DNA of 64,000 nucleotides, from positions 558,001-622,000 of the forward strand of contig DASYGE010000012.1 of the NCBI GenBank assembly GCA_036000105.1. The letters are read 5' to 3'. Source of the stretch: DASUBN01 sp036000105. Its GTDB lineage: Bacteria > Pseudomonadota > Gammaproteobacteria > Natronospirales > REEB76. The position numbers and the translations under genes were made by a program. Below, one piece after another: positions 48,796 to 56,903 of this stretch. The notes below the pieces were generated by a model. The model was not told where the DNA came from. It made no database searches and saw only the letters and a program-made list of their open reading frames with translations. Numbering within the stretch: position 1 is the first letter of the stretch; each line of letters begins with the position of its first letter.

Positions 48796-49349
48796 GCTGA
48801 AAAATTGGGCACTGGATGAGCGGACATCTCTTTTCGACGAGCATATATGCAACATAGGATGAGATATCTCCGAGACTCCAGATCGCTCAACGAGCGCGAG
48901 TGTGACTACGGCCATGAGGGGATGTATCACCGCGTGCATACGGTCGCCAGGATGATCACAGAAACAAGCAGTTTCCGCCCCGATGAGGCTCATGGTCGCT
49001 CCATGTAGCACGACGCCATGTATTGGGATTTCTACCCTTGCGAGGGATGCGCATGGCCCGGGATGCGCGCTTCGCCGCCAGTTCTATCCAGCTCGACGCT
49101 GGTTTAATCCGGTTCGCCGCAGGATGTTCTGTGCCGGCTCATGACAATCCGTTAGGGCTTGGTGATTTCAAAAAATTGGTCAGTGCATTCATGCTTAAGA
49201 CCGTCTATGGTGAACTATCAAGCGAAGTGCTGGTCTATTTATACGGGTGACTTGGGTAAGCTCTTGCGGCTCGCCGTGTGGGCGGAGCCGTAAGAAGACG
49301 GTCACCGGTGGGGCCGCAGTTCTATATCGCAGTTCTATATCGCAGTTCT
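48796..49349. other. Gene-poor region before the 49350 gene
   Basis: These 554 bases hold a 75-codon frame at 49023-49250 (TTG start, no ribosome site, no family) that I do not accept. A GC-rich inverted repeat (49269-49291) and a tandem repeat of AGTTCTATATCGC (see 49319) also lie here. No promoter could be assigned. Confidence 0.5.
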
Positions 49350-49356
49350 ATGAGGA
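49319..49356 (+). repeat. Tandem repeat of a 13-base unit
   Basis: AGTTCTATATCGC occurs at 49319-49331 and 49332-49344, with a third, partial unit AGTTCTATGAGG leading into the start codon area of the next gene. The number of units could vary by slippage and would change the leader length. Confidence 0.7.
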
Positions 49357-50156
49357 AACAAGCCATGAAAAGATCGCCGCAAATCACCCTTGGGCATCGC
49401 TCGTCGTTGGCGTTAACGGCATCGAAGTCGGTCGGCGTGCTATGGCTGCTGTGCCTGCCACTCGCCTGGTCCAGTCCGGCGTCGGCGCAGGATGCCCCTC
49501 CCAAGTACCCGAACCGGGCGCCGATCGAGCAATATCTGTCCAGCAGTCCAGCCGCCGAGATCGCCCTGGCCCGTACCGCCGCCGCGAAGTCGGTCTCCGA
49601 TAACGCCACCATATTGGTGCTCGGCAAGGACGGCTATGAGACCGCGGTCCATGGCAGCAACGACTTCACCTGTTACGTGGGGAGATCCTGGGAGCAGGAT
49701 TTCGACGACCCCGAATTCTTTAGCCCGAATGGCCGTACGCCCCAATGCTGGAACGCGGCGGCGGCGAGTTCGGTGCTCCCGGACATCCTCAAACGCGCGC
49801 AATGGGTGCTGGCCGGAGTCTCCAAGGAGGAGATGCTGGCGCGCACCAAGGCGGAGCTGGCGGCTCATGAGATCGGCACCCCCGCTCCGGGTTCGATGGT
49901 CTTCATGCTGTCGAAAGACCAGTACATAAACGATGCGGTGGCCAATTGGTACCCCCATGTCATGTTCTTCGTGCCTGCCGCCGCCGCGGAAGGTTCGGCT
50001 TGGGGCGCCAATCTGCACGGCTCGCCGATCTTCTCCACCACCAGTGACGTGGAGCCGATCACGACTTACTTCGTGCTTGCGCCCAAATGGTCCGATGGGA
50101 GTCTGAGCCCTGCCGACGTCAGCACCAGCAAACCGGACGAACAGCACCACCACTAA
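49350..50156 (+). CDS. Secreted protein of unknown function
   Basis: From ATG 49350 (or ATG 49365) the protein has about 268 residues with a signal peptide (VGVLWLLCLPLAWSSPASAQ). The mature part reads PIEQYLSSSPAAEIALARTA, ATILVLGKDGYETAVHGSND then FTCYVGRSWEQDFDDPEFFS. It continues through PGSMVFMLSKDQYINDAVAN and WYPHVMFFVPAAAAEGSAWG, and ends with a His-rich tail (DEQHHH). Two cysteines may pair. No family was recognised. It ends in front of a terminator that duplicates the TonB receptor's 3' end. Confidence 0.75.
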   Translation: MRKQAMKRSPQITLGHRSSLALTASKSVGVLWLLCLPLAWSSPASAQDAPPKYPNRAPIEQYLSSSPAAEIALARTAAAKSVSDNATILVLGKDGYETAVHGSNDFTCYVGRSWEQDFDDPEFFSPNGRTPQCWNAAAASSVLPDILKRAQWVLAGVSKEEMLARTKAELAAHEIGTPAPGSMVFMLSKDQYINDAVANWYPHVMFFVPAAAAEGSAWGANLHGSPIFSTTSDVEPITTYFVLAPKWSDGSLSPADVSTSKPDEQHHH

Positions 50157-50223
50157 GCGGATCAGCAGCCGGGAAATCAGGGGCCGGCACCGCCTGCGGG
50201 GTGCCGGCTGGAGAGGGATCGAA

Positions 50224-50270
50224 GAAGTTCTGATCCGAGACCACCTTAGACAAGCAGTGTTGCAGCCCCG
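50224..50270 (+). repeat. Diverged duplicate of the TonB receptor 3' end
   Basis: Bases 50225-50270 match 48731-48776 at 41 of 46 positions, starting at AAGTTCTGATCCGAGA. In the first copy the bases AAGTTCTGA are the last two codons and stop of the receptor. Similarity begins almost exactly at those codons and continues through the stem of the terminator. Confidence 0.8.
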
Positions 50271-50290
50271 TTTCCGGGGCCGCCTTTCCT
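50262..50290 (+). terminator. Rho-independent terminator behind the 49350 gene
   Basis: GCAGCCCCG pairs with CGGGGCCGC (one mismatch) around TTTC and is followed by CTTTCCT. It separates the 49350 gene from the convergent LytTR gene. Confidence 0.75.
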
Positions 50291-50307
50291 GAAGGGAACG
50301 GTAGCTC

Positions 50308-51111
50308 TCAACCGGTGCGTATATCGCCGGTTTTCTTCCAGGCGGCCAGCAGGTTCTGGATATTCATCTTGTAAGTCACGCCGGAGGTCATGTTCTCGCC
50401 GCCCGCCATGGCGAACTCGTAGCGCGTCCCTGTGGAATGGACCTCGCGTATCTGGTCTATGTTCAGGATCACCGAACGATGGATGCGGATGAAGTGATGG
50501 GAGATGAGTTTCCCCTCCATCTGCGATATGCGTTCGCTGGTGTGGATCACTTCACCGGTGGACATGTACAAGTTGACATAGCTGCCGTTGGCTATGAGGT
50601 AGCGTATATGCTCCAGGCTCAGGAAGCGGATGCGCCGGCCGATCTTCACCGGTACGCGATCGGATGCCGCCACTTCCGACGATCTCACGGGCTGCTGCAG
50701 GCGCCGTAACAGCTCGTCCAGGTCCGCCTTGCCATCGGCGCGCAGCTCCAAGTCTATGTGACTCCGTAGCCGGATCAAGGCGCTCTTGAAGCGGTTGCTG
50801 TCCACGGGTTTCAGCAGGTAATCCATCGCATACGCGTCGAACGCAGGCAGGGCATAGCTGTCGTATGCACTGACGATGACGGTATAGGGGCGTTTGCTGG
50901 ACGTACTCTTCTGCAGTACCTCCAGGCCCGTGAGGCAGGGCATCTGTACATCGATGAACAAGGCATCGGGCCGCAGGGTCTCGATCATCTCCAGCGCCTC
51001 GCGCCCGTCGCTGCATTCGCCGACGACCTGGAAGTCGGATTCCAAAGCGAGCAGTGCACGGATGCCGCTGCGCGCGTGATTCTCGTCGTCCACGATCAGG
51101 GCTCGTATCAT
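50308..51111 (-). CDS. LytTR-type response regulator (orphan)
   Basis: The 267-residue protein has a receiver domain with acidic pair D8-D9, phospho-acceptor Asp54 in ALFIDVQMPCLTGLEVL and the Lys in YLLKPVDSNRF. A C-terminal LytTR DNA-binding domain spans about 150-250 (VPVKIGRRIRFLSLEHIRYL, IHTSERISQMEGKLISHHFI, HRSVILNIDQIREVHSTGTR). No kinase adjoins it on its strand; the LytS-like kinase at 51347 is divergently transcribed, 235 bases away, and could serve both regulators. Receiver and LytTR parts are complete. Confidence 0.93.
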   Translation of the reverse strand: MIRALIVDDENHARSGIRALLALESDFQVVGECSDGREALEMIETLRPDALFIDVQMPCLTGLEVLQKSTSSKRPYTVIVSAYDSYALPAFDAYAMDYLLKPVDSNRFKSALIRLRSHIDLELRADGKADLDELLRRLQQPVRSSEVAASDRVPVKIGRRIRFLSLEHIRYLIANGSYVNLYMSTGEVIHTSERISQMEGKLISHHFIRIHRSVILNIDQIREVHSTGTRYEFAMAGGENMTSGVTYKMNIQNLLAAWKKTGDIRTG

Positions 51112-51346
51112 GTGTGGATTCTGCCACGCGCCGCTTTCTAAGCAAGCGTGGATTTGCGCTGGAGGGGATGCTTATCGGGCTTGGAGAGACTCTAAATGCT
51201 GTGAAACGTACTAAATTTGCGTTCAACTCATACATGAGTGAAATTATTCAATTTGCGAATTATGTATAGTAAAGGCCTGCGCAGAGTATCTTGAGCAGCC
51301 CGCCATGGCGCGCCAGATAACTCCCCCACAACTTTCGGACTGAGCT

Positions 51347-52540
51347 ATGGAATCCAGCGGCGCCACACCCCCGCGACACAAGCGAGCCACGCTAATACTC
51401 ACCTATAGCCTGCCGCTGTGGTTCTGTGTGACCGTCTCGGATCTGTTGGCAGGCTATGTCGCGCGGGAGTATTCCCCGAACGAAGCGAGCAGGCTGGACA
51501 CGGATATCGGTTCTACGGTGTTGCAGCATATGCTTTTGTTGTTGTTGTTGATCACCGGGTACTTCCTGGCCTTCTACATCTATGACAAGGTGCTGCACCC
51601 GGCCATCAAGTGGACCCTGCAGGCGTGCCTGGGGCTGAGCTACGGGCTCACCGGATATCCGCTGATGTACCTGAGTGTAGCGATGATCTACGGCAGAGCG
51701 GATCATGACGGCCCCGTGCCGGGCAGCCTCATCACTCTGCTGAGCGGGAGAATCTACCAGTGGCTGTATGAGATGACCGGCTATTCACTCATGTATTTCC
51801 TGGGCTTGTTTATGGTGTTTCATATGGCGAACCGTCTCGACCTCGTGGAAGAGCGGGCGCGGCTGGAACGTCTAAATGCCGAATGGGCGACCTTGAAACT
51901 CAAGGTGCTGCGCTGGCAGATCAACCCGCATTTCCTGTTCAACAGCCTCAACACGGTCTCGGCGCTGCTGAAATCGGCGCCTGACAGGGCAGACAGCGTG
52001 TTGGCGAAGTTCAGTTCCTTGCTGCGCCTGACGCTTCGGGAACAGGAGAGCGTCTATACAACGGTGAGCAGCGAGCTCAACTATATACACAGCTATCTCG
52101 ACATGGAGATGATCCGTTTCGAGGACCGTTTGAAACTCAACATCGAGGCGGACGAGGACACCCTTGAGGCGCGCATACCCTGCTTCCTGGTGCAGCCCTT
52201 GGTGGAGAACGCAATCAAGCATGGCATTGCCAGGATTCCCGGGGCCGCCGCGATAAGTGTCAGTGTCTCGCGCAGGGCTGATAGCTTGGTGCTCTGCGTC
52301 AGGAACACCTCCTCCAGAAAATACGCCGTGGAGCGATCCGACGGCGGGGGTCTGGGCATCAAGAATCTGCAGGAGCGCCTGGCGGTGAGCTATCCAGGCG
52401 CGCATGCGTTCAATTACGGTTATGTCGAGAATGACGATTGGAACGCCAGCATCGAGATCCCGTTCGAATGCGGACCGGCGGCCGGGGCGCGATGCGACGC
52501 CAAGCTCGCTGCCGACCCTCGCTTGCGGCAAGTGCCATGA
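51347..52540 (+). CDS. LytS/YehU-type sensor histidine kinase
   Basis: The 397-residue protein has a membrane part with five or six spans (for example MLLLLLLITGYFLAFYIYDK). It then carries a His_kinase domain, RWQINPHFLFNSLNTVSALL, with the His in the N-P-H-F-L-F-N motif. The ATPase has an N-box (LVQPLVENAIKHGI) and a G-box (GGGLGIKNLQERLAVSYPG). This is the LytS/YehU family, which pairs with LytTR regulators. It overlaps the regulator at 52537 by ATGA. No separate sensor domain is visible. Confidence 0.93.
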   Translation: MESSGATPPRHKRATLILTYSLPLWFCVTVSDLLAGYVAREYSPNEASRLDTDIGSTVLQHMLLLLLLITGYFLAFYIYDKVLHPAIKWTLQACLGLSYGLTGYPLMYLSVAMIYGRADHDGPVPGSLITLLSGRIYQWLYEMTGYSLMYFLGLFMVFHMANRLDLVEERARLERLNAEWATLKLKVLRWQINPHFLFNSLNTVSALLKSAPDRADSVLAKFSSLLRLTLREQESVYTTVSSELNYIHSYLDMEMIRFEDRLKLNIEADEDTLEARIPCFLVQPLVENAIKHGIARIPGAAAISVSVSRRADSLVLCVRNTSSRKYAVERSDGGGLGIKNLQERLAVSYPGAHAFNYGYVENDDWNASIEIPFECGPAAGARCDAKLAADPRLRQVP

Positions 52541-53283
52541 TCCGGGTATTGCTCGCGGAAGATGAACCGCACGCCATGGACAAGCTCCGGGAGTTGGTGT
52601 TGGCCCAATCAGATCTCAGAATCGTCGCTGAGTGTTCCGATGGCCTGCAGGCGCTGCAGGCTGTCGCCGCCAAACAACCGGATCTGCTGTTCCTGGACAT
52701 AGAGCTGCCCGGCTTGAATGGCATCGATCTGGTCAAGTCCTTGAAGCGCAGCCGGACTCCCTATATCGTCGTGACCACCGCGTATTCTGAGCACGCCGTA
52801 TGGGCTTTCGACGAGAACGTGGTGGACTACCTGTTGAAACCCTATGACCAGACTCGTTTCCAGCACGCCCTGCACCGCGTGCGCCTCGCCATGCACAACT
52901 CAGGCTCGGCGGCCCTGCCCCAGCAGCCTGGAGGTTCCGTCTCTTGGTATGCCGCGGATATGCTCAAACTGAAGGTAGGGACCCGCATAAAATTCATCGC
53001 TGCGACCAAGGTGCGCTATATCAGGGCGCAGGGCGACTTCGTTCTGGTCAACACTCTGGACCAGGAGTTCCGGGTACGCGAGCGCATCAAGAACATCGAG
53101 GACGCGTGCAACACCGGCTACTTCGTGCGGGTGCACCGCTCGGCGCTGCTGAACATCAACTATATCCGGGAGATGAAAGCGCGCCTGCATGGTGACTACG
53201 AGATCACTATGCAGGACGGCACAATGTTCCGTTCCAGCGCCAGTTACCGCGAGGCAGTGCGGGCCATGGCGCGGCGCACCTGA
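52537..53283 (+). CDS. LytTR-type response regulator
   Basis: The 248-residue protein has a receiver domain (E9-D10, Asp55 in LLFLDIELPGLNGID, Lys in DYLLKPYDQTRFQ). A LytTR DNA-binding domain spans about 145-245 (LKVGTRIKFIAATKVRYIRA, VRERIKNIEDACNTGYFVRV, HRSALLNINYIREMKARLHG). It is co-translated with the kinase. Together with the divergent regulator at 50308 it forms a two-regulator, one-kinase arrangement. Candidate targets by position are the TonB receptor and the GST/LysE genes downstream. Confidence 0.93.
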   Translation: MIRVLLAEDEPHAMDKLRELVLAQSDLRIVAECSDGLQALQAVAAKQPDLLFLDIELPGLNGIDLVKSLKRSRTPYIVVTTAYSEHAVWAFDENVVDYLLKPYDQTRFQHALHRVRLAMHNSGSAALPQQPGGSVSWYAADMLKLKVGTRIKFIAATKVRYIRAQGDFVLVNTLDQEFRVRERIKNIEDACNTGYFVRVHRSALLNINYIREMKARLHGDYEITMQDGTMFRSSASYREAVRAMARRT

Positions 53284-53341
53284 CGACGGCTTGTCTATAA
53301 TTGGGTCCTAACCAGGCCGCCGCCGGCCGTCAGGAGCCCCC

Positions 53342-54043
53342 ATGATCGACCTCCACTTCGCCGCTACACCCAACGGCCTCAAGATCAAGCTGTTCCTGGA
53401 AGAGACGGGGCTTCCTTATAAGGTCTTCCCGGTGCGCTTGAGCAAAGGCGACCAGTTCAAGCCCGAGTTCCTCGCCATCTCACCCAACAACAAGATCCCC
53501 GCCATCGTGGATCAGGAGCCGAAGGGCGGCGGCGGACCTCTCCCCATCTTCGAGTCCGGCGCCATCCTCCTGTACCTCGCCGAGAAGACCGGGCGCTTCA
53601 TCCCTACGGATCTGCGCGGGCGGGTGGAAGTGCTGAAGTGGCTGTTCTGGCAGGTAGGCGGTTTAGGTCCCATGGCGGGGCAGGCCGGGCATTTCCGGGT
53701 CTATGCTCCGGAGCCCGTGCCCTATACCATCGACCGCTACACCAAGGAAGTGAACCGGCTCTATGGCGTGCTGGACAAGCAGCTAGCGGCGCACGCGTAC
53801 GTGGCCGGCGAGTACTCCATCGCCGACATGGCCATCTATCCCTGGATCGTGCCCCATGTACCCCACGGCCAGAAGCTGGAGGATTTCCCCGATCTCCGGC
53901 GTTGGTTCGAGAGCATGCAAGCCCGTCCCGCGGTGGTGAAGAGCTACGTGGGCGTGGAAGAATCCTACGCCGGGTCCAAGAACATCACCGACGAGGAGCG
54001 CAAGGCCTTGTTCGGCCAGACCGCAGACTCAGTCAAGCATTGA
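53342..54043 (+). CDS. Glutathione S-transferase, YfcG/YghU-like
   Basis: The 233-residue protein is a complete two-domain GST. The thioredoxin-like part reads IDLHFAATPNGLKIKLFLEE, LSKGDQFKPEFLAISPNNKI and FESGAILLYLAEKTGRF; the helical part has SIADMAIYPWIVPHVPHGQK and LRRWFESMQARPAVVKSYVG. The N-terminal T-P-N-G-x-K and S-P-N-N-K-I-P match the YfcG/YghU group, which acts on disulfides with glutathione. It is followed by a LysE-type exporter on the same strand. Confidence 0.92.
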   Translation: MIDLHFAATPNGLKIKLFLEETGLPYKVFPVRLSKGDQFKPEFLAISPNNKIPAIVDQEPKGGGGPLPIFESGAILLYLAEKTGRFIPTDLRGRVEVLKWLFWQVGGLGPMAGQAGHFRVYAPEPVPYTIDRYTKEVNRLYGVLDKQLAAHAYVAGEYSIADMAIYPWIVPHVPHGQKLEDFPDLRRWFESMQARPAVVKSYVGVEESYAGSKNITDEERKALFGQTADSVKH

Positions 54044-54080
54044 ATATTCAGACTACAACCCTACGAGGTAGCTTCAGCCC

Positions 54081-54713
54081 ATGCCCAGTATCACGACCCT
54101 GATCGCCTTCGCCCTGGTGGCTATCGGCCTCGCCGTGACCCCCGGTCCCAACATGCTCTATCTGATCTCCCGTTCCTTAAGCCAGGGCCACCGGGCCGGG
54201 CTCATATCGCTGATCGGGGTGGCCATCGGTTTCATCATCTATATGCTCCTGGCAGCCTTCGGCATCACTGCCATCGTGGTGGCGGTGCCTTATGCCTACG
54301 ACGCCCTGCGCTTCGCGGGCGCCGGCTACCTGCTCTACCTCGCATGGCAGGCGCTCAGGCCCGGTGGTCGCTCCCCCTTCCAAGTGCGTGAGTTGCCTAA
54401 AGACAGCCCGCGCAAGCTCGTGGTGATGGGGCTCATGACCAACCTGCTGAACCCCAAGGCCGCGATGCTGTACTTAGCGCTCTTGCCGCAGTTCATAGAC
54501 CCCGCGCGCGGCAGCGTGCTGTTGCAATCCATCGTGCTCGGCAGCATGCAGATATGCATCAGCGTGACGGTGAACGGCATCATCGCCATGACCGCCGGTT
54601 CCATCACCGGCTTCCTGGCGAAGAGCCCCCGCTGGCTCATGGTGCAGCGCTGGTTCATGGGCACGGTGCTCACGGGCCTCGCGGTCAACATGCTCAGGGA
54701 ATCGCGTCGTTGA
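54081..54713 (+). CDS. LysE/RhtB-family amino acid exporter
   Basis: The 210-residue protein has six spans and the family start IAFALVAIGLAVTPGPNMLY with the P-G-P motif, then LISLIGVAIGFIIYMLLAAF, the loop RKLVVMGLMTNLLNPKAAML and a final span. RhtB-type proteins export homoserine, threonine, leucine or similar compounds. It follows the GST gene by 37 bases and is two bases ahead of an outer membrane barrel gene, so the three may be one transcript. Confidence 0.92.
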   Translation: MPSITTLIAFALVAIGLAVTPGPNMLYLISRSLSQGHRAGLISLIGVAIGFIIYMLLAAFGITAIVVAVPYAYDALRFAGAGYLLYLAWQALRPGGRSPFQVRELPKDSPRKLVVMGLMTNLLNPKAAMLYLALLPQFIDPARGSVLLQSIVLGSMQICISVTVNGIIAMTAGSITGFLAKSPRWLMVQRWFMGTVLTGLAVNMLRESRR

Positions 54714-54715
54714 GG

Positions 54716-55492
54716 ATGCTTCAGTACCGCGCTGTCGCTGCATCGTTGCTGGTGATATCGGCGGCCTTGTGTAACAGCGCTGCAATGGCAGCACCGGAGG
54801 AGATCCAGGTCTACCTGGATGACCTGGTGGGCACGGGTAACTTCGGCACCGACGTGCACAACAACTACGTGGTTTCCGGCGACGCCACACCGGATTATCC
54901 GGGTGCCGAAGCGCCGTACCATGTTTATCGCCTGACACCGGAGTTCTACTACGGCCTGAGCGATACCCTGGAACTCGGCCTCTACGTGCTGACCACCAGG
55001 CAACCCGGCCGCGATCCGACCTTCGACGGGAGCAAGGTGAGGGTGAAGTTCATCGCTCCTCATGACGAGGAGCAGGGAGCCTTCTGGGGTGCCAACCTTG
55101 AGATAGGCGAGACGAGTCTCCGGGTCTCTCCCCTGCCCTGGGGCACGGAGCTGAAAGGCATCTACGGTTACCGCTGGTCCCGCTGGCTGTACGCCGTGAA
55201 CCTCAATCTGGATTGGACCTCAACCCGCGCCTTCGGCGGTCCGGTATCCTTGGACGTGGATACCAAGCTTGCCTATCGCACCGATCCTGGTTATCAGGTG
55301 GGCTTCGAGCTCTACGATGAGCTGGGGCAGGCTTCCAACCCGGGACACCTGAGCCAGCAGAGCGAGACCTTGTACGGCGTGTTCGATACGGACCTGGGGA
55401 AGAGCATGGATCTCAACGCCGGCATCGGCCGCGGGCTCACCAGGGCTTCGGACCGCTGGATCATAAAGTTCATCCTGGGGTTCCATTTCTGA
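54716..55492 (+). CDS. Outer membrane beta-barrel protein of unknown function
   Basis: The 258-residue protein starts at ATG 54716 and has a signal peptide (VAASLLVISAALCNSAAMAA). The mature part is a series of amphipathic strands such as ETSLRVSPLPWGTELKGIYG and RWSRWLYAVNLNLDWTSTRA, ending in an aromatic strand (WIIKFILGFHF), the sign of a barrel inserted by BamA. Short turns and strands suggest 10 to 12 strands, similar to COG-type meta-pathway or transporter barrels. The start region overlaps nothing, but the ATG is only three bases behind the LysE stop, suggesting coupling. Confidence 0.78.
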   Translation: MLQYRAVAASLLVISAALCNSAAMAAPEEIQVYLDDLVGTGNFGTDVHNNYVVSGDATPDYPGAEAPYHVYRLTPEFYYGLSDTLELGLYVLTTRQPGRDPTFDGSKVRVKFIAPHDEEQGAFWGANLEIGETSLRVSPLPWGTELKGIYGYRWSRWLYAVNLNLDWTSTRAFGGPVSLDVDTKLAYRTDPGYQVGFELYDELGQASNPGHLSQQSETLYGVFDTDLGKSMDLNAGIGRGLTRASDRWIIKFILGFHF

Positions 55493-55512
55493 TCCGGGAG
55501 GCGTGGGCGCGA

Positions 55513-56025
55513 ATGCAGGTGTTCGAGACTGAGCGATTGGCCTTGAGTCTCCTCGAGCCCGGGGATGCGGAGTTCATCCTCGAGCTGGTGAACGATTCTG
55601 CTTGGCTGCGCTATATCGGCGACCGCGGTGTGCACAACCTGGACGATGCTTGTGGTTATATCCGGATAGGCCCAGCGGATATGCAGGCGCGTCTGGGTTA
55701 CAGCTTGTATAAGGTGGCGCTCAAGTCCGATGGCAAGTCTATCGGCATATGCGGCCTATTGAAGCGTGACAGCTTGCCGGACGCGGACATAGGGTTCGCC
55801 TTCCTGGAACGCTACCGGGGCCAGGGCTACGCCCGTGAAGCGGCGTCCGCGACCCTCGCCTATGCCAGGAGCATCCTGGGCCTGAAGCGCATCCTCGCTA
55901 TCACCTCGCCGGACAACATGAGTTCCATACGCCTCCTGGAGAAGCTCGGGTTCGAATACCAGGAGACGGTCCAGATGCCGGGCCCCTCCAGGGATACCAA
56001 GGTGTTCGCCCTACAGACCCCCTAG
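55513..56025 (+). CDS. GNAT acetyltransferase, RimJ/RimL type
   Basis: The 170-residue protein begins METERL-like (VFETERLALSLLEPGDAEFI) and has the strand pair SLYKVALKSDGKSIGICGLL, the acetyl-CoA loop LERYRGQGYAREAASATLAY and the C-terminal strand ILAITSPDNMSSIRLLEKLG. This is the typical RimJ/RimL-like acetyltransferase for small or protein N-terminal substrates. It ends 34 bases before the TetR promoter. A possible weak hairpin (CCCCCT...AGGGGG) spans its stop. Confidence 0.9.
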   Translation: MQVFETERLALSLLEPGDAEFILELVNDSAWLRYIGDRGVHNLDDACGYIRIGPADMQARLGYSLYKVALKSDGKSIGICGLLKRDSLPDADIGFAFLERYRGQGYAREAASATLAYARSILGLKRILAITSPDNMSSIRLLEKLGFEYQETVQMPGPSRDTKVFALQTP

Positions 56026-56058
56026 GGGAGGGGGCCTAGGTCAGTTTGGTTGCCACCC

Positions 56059-56087
56059 TTGAATTTGACTAAATGGTCAACTATACT
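56059..56087 (+). promoter_or_regulatory. Sigma-70-type promoter of tetR with embedded operator
   Basis: TTGAAT (56059-56064) and TATACT (56082-56087) are 17 bases apart. The spacer is filled by the inverted repeat TTGACTAAATGGTCAA (56065-56080). A protein bound there would block the polymerase. The same operator type (TTGACCAGATAGTCAA) lies in front of emrA at 56760, so the TetR protein probably represses itself and the pump. Confidence 0.75.
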
Positions 56088-56111
56088 TCCCCCATCGAAC
56101 GGTGGACGGCC

Positions 56112-56732
56112 ATGGGCAGAGTCAGCGACGCACGGGAAAGGTTGATAGACGCAGCCAACGAGCTGACCGGCAAGCTCGGCTACAGCGCCGTGACGGTGGA
56201 CGCCATCTGTGAGCATGCCGGCGTCAAGAAAGGCAGCTTCTATCACTACTTCGAATCCAAGGCAGCGCTCTCCAAGGCAGCCATCGAAGAATGGTGGGAG
56301 ACCAACAGTCGCCCGATCTTGGATACGGCCTTCTCCGTCAGTAACCCGCCGCTGGAGAGATTACGCCTGTATTTCGACGGGCTTTACCAAAGGATGGTGG
56401 ATAGGAAGCTGCGTGGCGAACGGGTGATCGGTTGCCTGGTATTCAGCGTGGCCATGGAGGGCAGCGGTGTGGACCGTGAAGTGGAGGAAGCCATCCAGCG
56501 GGTGTTGAAGCGCAAGCGCCACTATTTCGAGGTGGCGATCCGCGACGCAGCTGAGGCAGGACAGGTGCATGTGCCGGACGTAGAGGCCGCGGTGCAGGCG
56601 GCGTATTCCTTGTTCGAAGGCGCCACGGCCCGGGCCAGGATCCAAAACGATCCCGAACCCATAGTGGGCATGTACGAACAGGTCCTGCGGCTACTCGGTG
56701 CTGAGCAGCCGGCAGAGCGCAAGAGAGCATAG
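56112..56732 (+). CDS. TetR/AcrR-family transcriptional regulator
   Basis: The 206-residue protein has an N-terminal helix-turn-helix (RVSDARERLIDAANELTGKL, VTVDAICEHAGVKKGSFYHY, FESKAALSKAAIEEWW). A C-terminal ligand domain follows (TetR_C-like, including LVFSVAMEGSGVDREVEEAI). ATG 56112 is chosen; the earlier ATG 56073 lies inside the operator. It is directly upstream of the emrA-emrB efflux pair and its operator occurs before both, so it most likely senses a toxic compound exported by the pump. Confidence 0.92.
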   Translation: MGRVSDARERLIDAANELTGKLGYSAVTVDAICEHAGVKKGSFYHYFESKAALSKAAIEEWWETNSRPILDTAFSVSNPPLERLRLYFDGLYQRMVDRKLRGERVIGCLVFSVAMEGSGVDREVEEAIQRVLKRKRHYFEVAIRDAAEAGQVHVPDVEAAVQAAYSLFEGATARARIQNDPEPIVGMYEQVLRLLGAEQPAERKRA

Positions 56733-56759
56733 GAGCTTCAGCTTTTTTTTGAATACAAG

Positions 56760-56775
56760 TTGACCAGATAGTCAA
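56760..56775 (+). promoter_or_regulatory. TetR operator in front of emrA
   Basis: TTGACCAGATAGTCAA is an inverted repeat (TTGAC-N6-GTCAA) matching the site at 56065-56080 at 13 of 16 positions. A TATAAA box (56777-56782) follows at the same distance as TATACT does in the tetR promoter. The -35 region here is weak. Confidence 0.72.
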
Positions 56776-56795
56776 CTATAAAAACCTCTTCCTGC

Positions 56796-56822
56796 TGTCA
56801 CACCGGTGGTCTGTCGTTCGAC
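56796..56822 (+). promoter_or_regulatory. Putative second ECF-sigma promoter, for emrAB
   Basis: TGTCAC (56796-56801) and CGAC (56819-56822) are 17 bases apart, as in front of the DGPF/ECF42 operon. Bases 56815-56837 match 43539-43561 at 22 of 23 positions. It lies downstream of the TetR operator and upstream of the GTG at 56904. Confidence 0.5.
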
Positions 56823-56903
56823 TGTAAGGCGGACACACAGCAAGGAACTTCATACGCAGCACCGACTGCATAGCGTGATACGACGTCTTGAAGGAGATGG
56901 AAC

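Noticed and set aside
49023..49250. 75-codon gene behind the TonB receptor
   Set aside because: TTG start, no ribosome site, no family resemblance and an Arg/Ala-rich composition typical of chance frames.
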